From Phytophthora hibernalis (lineage: Eukaryota > Oomycota > Peronosporomycetes > Peronosporales > Peronosporaceae): a DNA stretch of 64,000 nt. Positions 23,573 through 32,831 of the stretch are shown piece by piece. The translations under genes were made by a program, and so were the position numbers. The notes beneath the pieces are model-generated. The model did not search any database. It had not been told where the DNA came from and worked only from the letters and a program-made list of their open reading frames with translations. The first letter of the stretch is position 1. The number at the start of each line of letters is the position of its first letter. The stretch spans positions 434,001 through 498,000 of the forward strand of contig JAAKBF010000018.1 in the NCBI GenBank assembly GCA_012656075.1, in the 5' to 3' direction.

Positions 23573-23900
23573 GATTGCGTCTTGCGCTGCAAAAGTGGAA
23601 ATGAATATCGTGTCCCGACCAGCATCTCCATGCTCGTTGCATCAGGGATAAACCATTCTGGTGCAACTATCCTCACGAAACTCGAATACGAGAGCCAGCA
23701 AATGAAGAATGGTCGTTTAGGTTCATGACAACGATCTTGGCTCGAGTAAACCCACTCTACCGACATCGCGTACACTGCACTTGAATTGCAGCGCGAAGAC
23801 ACTGCGAACACGAGCTCGTTTACATTCTCAGTTATAGTATTTGACACAAGGTCTCCCATTTACCAGTTGAAACCTTGTAAGTGAGACCTACTTGAAGTCT

Positions 23901-24563
23901 CTACTCCTTGGTTTCAAGCAGTGCCGGCGTCTGCGTCTGTGTCTTGGATTGATTCGCCATGAGCTTCGTCACAGCATAGTCGATACCAAGACCGGCCAGT
24001 CCCCACTTGATAGGACGGAAGAACCCACGCACCCGACGCCAACGACCCACCAGTGGGTACACGGAATTCAGCGTCGTGCCGTAGACTGCAAACGCAGCAG
24101 GCGCGAGCTTAGCGTCACGTGCGACTTGGCTGGTGTTTTCGTCCTTGCTGTCGTTCATATACGACGCACCCCACACCAAGAGTTCGGCACCCGTGACTCC
24201 GAGCACCAACGGATACACCATGAGCTTCGGAAGTTTCTCGGCCGTCCTCTTGGTCAAGTACGCGATGCCTTTCGCGCGCTTGTGCGAACTCACGACTCGC
24301 GCGAATTGCAGTCCTCCAGCCATGACGGAGAAGCCCGCGTAGTTCTTCGAGTCGTGGTTCAGGAACCGCCGCCAACGGTGCTGGGCGTGTGCAGCGTGGT
24401 CGAACGCCTTGCTCATTGCGACGGGATTCCGGTGTTTTCGGTACAGCCGACGTGGGGCCAGCAAGCTCTGACACGTGCTCGAGTGATTTGCTCGCTCAAC
24501 TTCGACTCGAGGATGCTTTCGCTTTATTGTTGACATAATGTACCGAGTTGCTGCATGCAGCAT
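23901..24563 (-). CDS. Hypothetical oomycete membrane protein, paralogue of next gene
   Basis: The open frame is 220 residues; ATG 24416 (MSKAFDHAAHAQ) is a plausible shorter start. It has a basic N terminus with RWRRF, two or three hydrophobic segments (YPLVLGVTGAELLVWGASY and LAPAAFAVYGTTLNSVYPLV) and a Gly-rich segment (KWGLAGLGIDYAV). Length and motif order match the gene at 24587-25123 (RWTRF, PLLVCSTAVGMAG, GALGLSAVGYGADYV), so the two look like diverged tandem duplicates. No known family is recognised; the Gly-rich helices and basic N terminus would fit an organelle membrane protein. Confidence 0.7.
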   Translation of the reverse strand: MLHAATRYIMSTIKRKHPRVEVERANHSSTCQSLLAPRRLYRKHRNPVAMSKAFDHAAHAQHRWRRFLNHDSKNYAGFSVMAGGLQFARVVSSHKRAKGIAYLTKRTAEKLPKLMVYPLVLGVTGAELLVWGASYMNDSKDENTSQVARDAKLAPAAFAVYGTTLNSVYPLVGRWRRVRGFFRPIKWGLAGLGIDYAVTKLMANQSKTQTQTPALLETKE

Positions 24564-24586
24564 TCGTGTCTAGATGATAAGGTCAC

Positions 24587-25123
24587 TTAATCCTCGCTTG
24601 AACTGGTAGCGAGTGGTTCGAAGCGACTCGACGCTTGGAAATGACGAAGTCGGGTCTGCTCCTCGTGTTCACGCAGTGCGTCCTCGTACTGCATGCGGTG
24701 GTAGATGCCAAAGACGTAGTCGGCTCCGTAGCCCACGGCTGATAGTCCCAGCGCACCAATGGCCATGGCGCGTGGTCCCCGGTGTACGTTCAGCAGCACT
24801 CCACACACGGGGAAGGCGAACATCACGTTGTTGCGCGAGAAGTCCTGGCGGTAGTGAGACACGGCGGCGATCGAGAGCTTCATGCCAGCCATGCCGACAG
24901 CCGTGGAGCACACGAGCAGCGGAACCTTGGGACCTGTGCGACGTGCAGCGAACGCCAGACGCTTGACCACAGGCAGCAGCTTGTCCGTGGTACTGGAGCG
25001 GAGCTCCTTGCCCAGTTGAAAAGCCGTGAAGAGCGTCGAGCACGTGACGAATGTACTCAAATCTTCCTCAGCAAAACGCGTCCATCGCTGCTGCATTGTC
25101 GTCTCCATCTTGCTAAACTGCAA
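24587..25123 (-). CDS. Hypothetical oomycete membrane protein, tandem paralogue
   Basis: The 178-residue frame is uninterrupted; the second Met (25108, METTMQQRWTRF) is an equally likely start. It has hydrophobic segments around residues 70-90, 100-120 and 118-140 and ends in an acidic Ser-rich tail (SSSED). The neighbour at 23901-24563 has the same layout. It faces the phosphatase gene head to head over about 216 bp, which probably contains both promoters. Function unknown. Confidence 0.75.
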   Translation of the reverse strand: MQFSKMETTMQQRWTRFAEEDLSTFVTCSTLFTAFQLGKELRSSTTDKLLPVVKRLAFAARRTGPKVPLLVCSTAVGMAGMKLSIAAVSHYRQDFSRNNVMFAFPVCGVLLNVHRGPRAMAIGALGLSAVGYGADYVFGIYHRMQYEDALREHEEQTRLRHFQASSRFEPLATSSSED

Positions 25124-25339
25124 CTGGCAAGCTTGTTGGGTAAATGGCTACAACTGAGCTTAGTAACGGTCGACGCATCCCTAATTTAACATTTACACAA
25201 CCGGACGATCTACATGGTACACCGTACCATTTGTACCTCTAGTCGGTCGGTGTCTTATTCGGTGACGAATGTGTCAATCGCAACCATTCCTGCGCACAGA
25301 AGCGGGTGTGTGCAGCGGCCTTCCCGATCGTCTCTGGCC

Positions 25340-26423
25340 ATGGCGACTGCGTCTTCTCCCGTGCATTCAGGCCTGTCAGCACTGCGTCAGGCTCTGTCAA
25401 CCAATGGCAGTCTCCCGGAGGGTTTCGGCGCCGCCATCGCCGCGTTCTTAGCGAAAACGCGGCGTCTCCAGCCTCGTGACAGTCGTTCGAGGGCTTCAGG
25501 CTTCGAACACGAGTACATGGAGCTCTGCTGGAGCATCGACAGGGCTCCAGACTACGAGAACAAACTAGCGGTACAGACCAAGGCCACCAAGAGCAAAACC
25601 GGTACCGGGACGTGCTACCGTTCGAGCAGACGCGGGTCAAGCTGCAGAACTCAGTGGACGACTATATCAACGCCAACTACATCGACGGAGGCTACGTGGC
25701 CTGCTGTGCACCGGTGCCTGCTGCCATCAGGGACTTCTGGCACATGGTGTGGCAATGTGACGTGCACGTGGTGCTCATGCTGACCAACTTTGTCGAGAGA
25801 AAGGCTGAAAGCTGATTTGTACTGGGAACCGAACGGACAAGAGGTGGACTTTGCTGGGGTGAAGGTGCAGTTGTTGGAAGAGCAGCATCCTGTTGGCTTG
25901 GGTTTTATTGTGAGGAAGTTTAAGGTATGCAAGGGGCTGGAGACGAGAGTGATCAAGCAGATCCAACTCACCATCTGGCCGGATCACGGAGTGCTCCGCG
26001 ACTTTCGCGTCATCGCACCCATGCTGGATGCGGTGAACAGTTATTGGACTGAAGTATCGAGAGTGCACAAGGTGGAGACGAGGGTCGTGGTGCACTGCAG
26101 CGCTGGCATTGGACGCTCCGGCACGTTCATCGCCATTGACATCCTGCTCAAGCAGCTGTACCAAGTGCTGACGAGTGCGAGTGAAGGCGCTGAAGAGGAC
26201 GCGCGGAAGATGCAGCAGGCCCTGGACATCCCGCGAGTGGTGCACCGCCTGCGATCGCAACGACCTGGCATGGTGCAGACCCCGGTACGTCCTTTATGTG
26301 TTTACTGTTGTGCTGATTTAACGATTGTGTGTACGGACGCGGTGCTTTGTGGTGGTGCAGGAGCAGTATGAGATGATCTACCAATATTTAGCTGCCGTGG
26401 TAAGCGACAACCAGCCATGGTGA
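25340..26423 (+). CDS. Protein tyrosine phosphatase, classical catalytic domain
   Basis: ATG 25340 (MATASSPVHS) begins a classical PTP domain. The phosphotyrosine loop lies in KLQNSVDDYINANYIDGGY, the WPD loop is IWPDHGV, the P-loop is HCSAGIGRSGTF (Cys nucleophile and Arg, near 26095-26125), and the Q loop lies in QRPGMVQTPEQYEMIY. A 76-nt GT-AG intron at 26285-26360 precedes the last exon, ending at TGA 26423. A second donor at 26400 could give a different short C terminus. Two frame breaks interrupt it: one A apparently lost in an A4 run near 25600, and a two-base loss in a GA tract near 25798. With all catalytic residues kept, these look like sequence errors. It would dephosphorylate Tyr in cytoplasmic proteins; no TM is seen. 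Confidence 0.8.
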
Positions 26424-26673
26424 TGGACACAACTTTGGAAGTCGCCGGTAACACCGCTAGTATCCGACTGCAATGTACTTGTACAGGGTGGTCCAGCATC
26501 GCTCTAACCACCAAACTAATCCATTTCGATCTTGCAAGTACGTTGGGTCACAGTTTTCAGCATCGTCGCGTTCACCATGAAACGACGCACATCCGTTGAT
26601 CAGAAACCGTTGTTCAAGACCAGCCAAAGCGCCAAAGCTCGTTTTCCTCTGCGAACAGTGACGTTCCTTGATA

Positions 26674-28250
26674 ATGGCAAGCCCAGAAAGCCGCAGTGAT
26701 ACAAGATGCTCTAACGCTGCTATCATGCCGCAAACCTCACAGGAGACGGTACCTTCTCCGCAAGGCGAGTACCTTCCGTACATGCCAGAGGTGTACGTGC
26801 CAATCTCTCACAATTGCAGCAGTAGATGGCATCAATACGGTGCCTTCTTCCAATTGAATGTCGTGCAACGTATCCTGTCGGCTATCGTGTTAGCTCCACT
26901 TGTTACGGCATTTATATGGCTCTCACCAGCCTTCGCGACGTCGACGGTATGCAGCTTCGTAGCGAGCGCGTGCTCGTACGAGTACGCGTGCCTCTCAAAT
27001 CGTATTCGGCTTCGGATTATCACGCGGCTTGATGCTCTCGAAGGTGTTTGGGAAGAGGATGCGGATGCATCACACTGGGGTAACGAGGTGCGTTTGCACA
27101 GCAACCATGGTAGCTTGATATCCAGTCTGACAGAGCTGGAAGATACCATGAGCGACAGAACATTTCTGTCAGGTCTCTTCTCTATGGATCTAGTACCGAC
27201 CTTGCTGTTCGGGTAAGGCTACCAGCGCCGTCGTCACAGACTGATCTTCGTTCCCGTCAAGAAGAGCAGGAAGAGGAGGAAATCGCACGCGTTCAAGATG
27301 AGCTGCGTACTCAAGAAGCACGCTTAAGGCATCATGCAGTGAGCGACCTGGCGTCGTATTACTTTTCCGGAAACGACAAGTTGGCAGCGGCGTGTATCTC
27401 GGTTGGAATCTGTGCTGTGTCCTCTTCCTTGTTTCTGCTATCAGTGCAGCGAGCACCAGCGCTTCAGTCGACAGAGTTTTACGAGTCACGATGGTGGTAT
27501 TCGATTGCTACAAGCTTCGTGGCTGGGTTCGGCGCTTGCATGGCACCCGATTTCCAGTATGCGCTCTCAATTCTCGTCCAGTATGGCGTGTTTACCGTTC
27601 TCGCCATGTACTCCACCAGTTGCCCTCTGCACGATTTCAGCTGCGGCATTGGATTAGACCCAGAGGTGGCTCTTCTCATTGGCATGCTGGGTCTGCTGGT
27701 GTGTCGTTTTGCCAGCCACAGTGGTGTTGAGGCATTTCTGACGTTTATGCTGGACGTGCTCGGTCTGTTCTACGTGTCTGGTACGCTGTCTGTTCTCGTG
27801 GCTTTCGTGGATGATGAACACCGTCTATTGTATCGAGAGCTGCTGATTGCACTGCTTTACATTGTATGGGCCTCCGACACGGGGGCATATTTGACGGGCA
27901 AAGCTCTAGAGATCGCAAAATATCCGTACTACAACCCACTGGCGGCACACATATCAAAGAGCAAGGACTACGAAGGTACCGTTGGTGCAATCGTGTTTGG
28001 CATTGGAGCGATGGCTATTCTCTCGAAAGTGTTGAACTTGCCTGGTTCATTTGGGTCGAAAGTGCTGTTTACTGTCATGGCTGTGATCACAGGAAGAATC
28101 GGCGACTTGTTTGAGAGCTTGCTGAAACGCGCAGCAGGAGTAAAAGACTCTGGGAAACTTATCCCAGGTCACGGAGGAATGCTCGACCGAATCGATGCGC
28201 TCATGTTTGCAACAATTGTTTTCTCACGCTACTACGCAACAGGGGCCTGA
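26674..28250 (+). CDS. CDP-diacylglycerol synthase-like, copy A
   Basis: ATG 26674 (MASPESRSD) is chosen over an upstream TTG. The N-terminal segment conserved in all copies (VVQRILSAIVLAP, then CSYEYACLSNRIRLR) is followed by a Glu-rich linker. The C-terminal half has many TM helices and the CdsA motifs ASDTGAYLTGK, SKDYEGTVGA, and the signature SLLKRAAGVKDSG followed by PGHGGMLDRID (about 28110-28196). CdsA enzymes make CDP-diacylglycerol from phosphatidate and CTP in ER or mitochondrial membranes. One missing base, probably in the TTT at about 27162, shifts frame in the variable linker between 27084 and 27216. Otherwise complete, with all signature residues present. Confidence 0.85.
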
Positions 28251-28994
28251 CCAAAGCACGACCCAATCGTACCAACTAAGATCGATCTCACAAGATTATC
28301 AACTACTTCGAAGTAATAAACGTGCATCCGCTCGCCTGCCTGCCAAAAATACTGCAAACTCCCGAGCTCCGGTCTACAAGAGGCTCTCCGCTCCCATAGA
28401 GCGTGTCACTGGCCTCTTTGGTCCAGCTAACACGTCGATTGCTTGCTCAACTCACCTCTTTTCAGCTTTTTGGTAACGTAGTGGTCTCTACCAGCCCAAC
28501 CTCTCGTTTCAGCTTCACCCTATCCTCCGATTCGTCCGGCACTGCTGTTTCATTGGCGCGTGGTGAGGATGCCGCCTCAATCAAGACAAGCTGGCGCCGA
28601 CTTCTAGTCGAATCTGCTGTACTCGTAGCAGTCGACACAATCACTGGACGATCTTCGCAAGCCTCACGCAGCAACTCAATGTCGCCAAGCTACGACAGCT
28701 TGGACCTGACTCGATTCATCATCTTGCTTGGCGTCATCGCTGCTAGCTGAGATTTTTCTGCGCAAGACCGTCTTTCAAATGACCCAAAACACTTTCACGG
28801 GATCCGTACGTGCTTTTCAGTCGAAGAAGTCAAGTTGAAGTTGGCTCCTACCACACAAATAAACATCAACATCCACACTCATCCTACATCTCTCGTCACA
28901 GAATTAATTGGACCTTTGATAACATGTCCCATGTAGCATTTTAGTCGCCACTCATCATTAAAGTCGACCACCGACACTACGTCTTCCCTTCATT
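28251..28994. other. Intergenic region between CdsA copies A and B
   Basis: It contains a palindrome TACTTCGAAGTA at 28304-28315 and a 115-codon ORF (28403-28750) without recognisable relatives. The last 150 bp before 28995 probably hold the copy B promoter, but no motif could be assigned with confidence. Confidence 0.4.
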
Positions 28995-30533
28995 ATGGAC
29001 CCTGTTGACGTGCCTTCCACACCTTCAGACAGCCTTAGTTCCCCTCATGGATCCTTCCCATACGTCCATGAAGCTTCTGTGACTCAAGGATCTACCGCTT
29101 CGTCCCGACGACCGCGTAATGATGACACACCGTCCCGTTGCAGTCGCTGCACCGCGTTTCTAAGGCGAAATGCAGTGCAGCGAGTGATTTCAGCTGCAGT
29201 ATTGGCTCCAGCAGTGACCGTGTTCCTGTGGTTGTCTCCGGCGTTCGCGACCACGACTGTGTGCAGCTTCCTGACCAGCACGTGCTCGTACGAGTACGCG
29301 TGTCTGGCCAATCGCATCCGACTGCGTATTTTGACGCGGTTAGAAGCGATGGAAGGACCCAATGAAGGAGTGAGCAGGTGCTCCAGGTTCAGTAGTGAGA
29401 CGTTGTATCACCATACCAGGAGCAACGCTAGCAGTGAACTTGAAGTCGAGGAAGAAGTGGAGCCAGAGACTTCGAGTGACACGACTATGAGGATACGCAG
29501 TGTGAGAGTGAGAGGGTCGCAGGTTGACGCCCGAACACTTCAGGAGGAGAGAGAGAACAGGGAGATTGCTGTTGTGGACTGTGAGCTGAGAGACCAGGAA
29601 AACAGATTGAACCGCTGTGCAGTGACCGACCTGGCAGCGAGGTACTTTGACGGACGCGAATGGGCCGCTGCCTTCTGGGTCGCGTTGGTTATCTGTGTGC
29701 TCACGAGCACTGGACTGCTTTTGTTTATTCAGCATCAATCAGAGCTGCAAACGACCGAGTTTTACGAGTACCGCTGGTGTTTCGCTATTGCCACGGGTAC
29801 GTGGTTGGCCTCTCCGCGTGCTTTACACCGGATTGGCAGTATGGAGTCATCATGCTGATCAAGTACGTGGTCTTCATCTTCCTCACGCTGCATTCGACTG
29901 CGTGTCCAATGAACCAAGGAAGCTGCGACATCGCTCTCGGAACAGCGCAAGTCTTCCTCATGGGGTTCCTTGTCGTTCTCGTTTTCCGCTTCGCGTCGTC
30001 ACGCAGCAACGCTGAGGCATTCGTGACTTTCATGCTGGATGTGGTGGGACTGGTGTACATCACGGGCAGCCTCTCCATTCTCGTATCTTTGTGGATGACG
30101 ATATTCGTATTCTCTATCGGAAGCTGCTGATCGCATTGCTGTACATCGTCTGGGCGTCCGACACGGGCGCGTACCTCGTCGGCAAGACACTCGCACATTT
30201 CAATTATCCGTATTATAACCCGCTTGCTGCACACCTGTCCAAGAACAAAGACTACGAAGGCACAATTGGCGCCATTGTGTTCGGTATCGCTACTATGATT
30301 GCTGCATCGGATATATTGGACTTACCGGGTTCATTTCGTACCAAGGTGACGTACACGGTTGTGGCAGTCGTTGCAGGGCGTTTGGGAGACCTGTTCGAGA
30401 GTCTTTTAAAGCGTGCAGCTGGTGTCAAAGATTCCGGTAAATTGATCCCTGGCCATGGCGGTGCATTGACCGGGTTGACGCGCTCATGTTCGCTACAGTT
30501 GTCTTCTCGCGCTATTATGCTTTGCACACTTGA
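28995..30533 (+). CDS. CDP-diacylglycerol synthase-like, copy B (three single-base breaks)
   Basis: Start ATG 28995 (MDPVDVPSTPSD). It has the same layout as copies A and D: N-terminal VQRVISAAVLAPAVT and CSYEYACLANRIRLR, a Glu-rich linker, TM helices, ASDTGAYLVGK, NKDYEGTIGA and SLLKRAAGVKDSG followed by PGHGG. The reading frame changes three times. Each is explained by one missing base in a short run: a G near 29800, a T near 30090 and a G near 30470 inside the L-D-R-x-D end of the signature. With those bases the frame would run to TGA 30533. It lies head to tail downstream of copy A. Either a very young pseudogene or an intact gene with sequence errors. Confidence 0.75.
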
Positions 30534-30674
30534 GTCGTGTTTTCCCAAAGGCTGCGTCGTCGAAGCGTTGGTTGGAAGTACGGTGTATACGAGTAATGAG
30601 CAATGTATTTAATTAAGCTCTCGTGAACTCTTACGACCCAGATACTACTTCTAAGTACTTGAAGTATTAATATG

Positions 30675-30858
30675 TACTTCGAAGTACCATTGTGTTCGGA
30701 ATCGCAGCTATGGTCACCAACATCCAAAATCCAGGTTTCTTGAGCACGAAGCTTGCTGCAGTGATCTTGGAGAGCTTACTAAAACACGTGAAGGACTCCG
30801 GTTGATCCCTGTTCACGAAGGTGTCCTCATCACCTTCGTCGTCTCGCGCAACATGTAA
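30675..30858 (+). pseudogene. CdsA relic (copy F)
   Basis: From 30686 the plus strand reads TIVFGIAAMV, then ILESLLKHVKDSG, then after a frame change LIPVHEGVL and a short end before TAA at 30856-30858. These align in order with the last 90 residues of copies A and D, with internal deletion and loss of the HGG and D-R-x-D residues. The homology starts exactly at the end of the palindrome TACTTCGAAGTA (30675-30686). Confidence 0.65.
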
Positions 30859-31774
30859 ACTTTCTACCGACTTTGCTGGTTTGCAAAAGTTTACTCGATC
30901 ATCAACCCGGGACGAAGCACATAGGGCGTCGTTAGAGAAATTTAAGTGGATACCGCCCTGAGAAACGAAAACGAAGCATTGTTCATCGAATTCGCGCAAA
31001 CGAATTCGTGCCGACCGAGTTTCAAAAAGCTGCGAAGACAAATGTATTCGGATACCAACGGGTTTCAAAGATTTTTAAGGGCCAAGCACAGCCACTTAAT
31101 GCATGCAACTGTGCTTTCCTTGTGTGGGGTTTGATAACGCGACGGCCGGCACGACACCTTCACGAAAACAACTGTGTGCAGGCGAGAGTCCGCAGAGCAC
31201 AAATTGATAACTGATGGTCAGTCTGGACACTGTAGTGATCCACCTTTGAAGCCGAAATGGACGTCTCGATGTCGGCTTTCACGCTTCGCTTCTCCAAAGG
31301 CTGGTCATCTCATTGGAACTGCACGGTTTGCAATGCACACTCCTCCCTGTGGCTGTTTCAGGGCGAATGCTGGGTGAGCCAAGCAGCAGGCGACAACAAA
31401 GATGTGAACGAGCCATCTGTACCGGCAGAAATGCATTGCTCTAGTCGACGATCAGTATTGCATCTGACAGTAGAGCAAGATCCAGCACTATTATATTAAC
31501 ACGACACCTTTAAAACGATGCACATGTGCATGGCATGCACTGGGTGATACATTGCATCACCCAGTTCGCCCGAAGTGCAAGCAAAATTCGTTGCTATATC
31601 TACCCATTCACATTGGTGTTCAATAGCGACAGCTGAATGCAGTTTATCCTCTGGTCTCGGCTGCAGCTGCAGCATACTTGGGCGATGAGTACTGGCAGCA
31701 ACAACCAGATTCTCAGCTCACTGAAACAGCCATTGTCAAAGTTCCTCATCTGCTGACAAGGATCCTGCCGTACA
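30859..31774. other. Intergenic, no recognised gene
   Basis: Short ORFs at 30946-31134, 31008-31214 and 31257-31499 do not resemble known proteins. No clear repeat is seen. Confidence 0.4.
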
Positions 31775-32260
31775 ATGGCTCGCTTTTGCCTACTTCCGTT
31801 GCTGTTCGCTGCATCGATTCCCGTGTCCGTATCGGCACACGGCTCCATCAGCGATCCGATGCTTATTTTCTCGGACATCTACAACAAGAACGCACCTTCG
31901 CCTCCAAAATCGACACCCCGGGGCAGTACACCGGAACCGAGGGCATCAAGGACCTCGCCGGTGCTGCAGGTTCCACTTGTGGCAACACGGACTCGAACGC
32001 CGAAGCGGTGACGACACCCTGATGGCGAACGCGACCAACTGCTGGACCACATACGCAGACTAGATCACCCTTGGACTACTCACAGTGCACTGGTAGTCAA
32101 TGGCAAGTGCGTTGGATCTGGTTCGCCACCAGAACGATCCATGGGAGATCTTCGACAACTGCGTCCACGTTGTCGGCACCACCGATAACACTACAAACAG
32201 CAGCACTGCCGACACTCCATCGAGTGCTAACGTTAGCAGTGACACGACCCCAGGAACTGT
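31775..32260 (+). pseudogene. AA17-like secreted LPMO remnant
   Basis: ATG 31775 encodes a signal peptide followed by an exposed mature N-terminal His (SAHGSISDP), the arrangement of copper-dependent lytic polysaccharide monooxygenases. Shifted frames continue the domain (DTPGQYTGTEGIKDLAG, STCGNTDS). After an apparent internal deletion they give its end (WIWFATR, NDPWEIFDNCVHVV), then a Ser/Thr-rich linker. At least two frame changes and a missing middle part make it non-functional as read. The AA17 assignment comes from remembered resemblance to oomycete family members and has not been tested. Confidence 0.45.
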
Positions 32261-32831
32261 TCGGCAGCCAACATTCCGGTATCGTCATCGTCTGCCTCGT
32301 GTTCGTACACCAACAACGAACAATACAATGAAAGGTGCTGTGTCGATAGCTACTGCCCCGATTTGCTTTGCGAAGCCTGCCATTCAACACCAGAAAAACG
32401 TCTTCGTAGTTGCTAACCACGGAGCACAAGTTAAATTGTAGTTTTCTGTGCGTGAGAACCATCAAATGCATGCTCCAATGTTTCGCTGCTTGAACAACAA
32501 CATGAATTTTTGTTGTTGGGCAGTTCAACAACGGTTAAAAACCGGGTCCACCCCTACGCCCCAAAGCCAGACACTGCAACGCTGCACTTTGGTCCATGTG
32601 TTTCCAGTGCAAGACCTGGCCTATCGCTCTCCCTTCCCTGCCGCTCTTCCCTCACTTTCTCGTCTCGATTTCGCCGACTTTTGCACGACTCCACACTGGA
32701 AAAGACCCGTTCACTTGTAAAACGACTTCCGACCGAGCTGTGCTTGGTCTGGAAGGCCCCAGTCGACTCCAACACCTTATCGGAGACTTTCACGCTTTGT
32801 CATTCCTGCATTTGTATCTGTGCATTGAGGA

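Noticed and set aside
23892..24533. 213-residue plus-strand ORF opposite the membrane-protein gene
   Set aside because: Shadow ORF; the minus-strand protein has a paralogue next door, this one has none.
27080..27172. Possible 93-nt intron explaining the CdsA A frame change
   Set aside because: GT-AG ends exist but the length is a multiple of three, so it would not change frame; no intron is found at this place in copy D.
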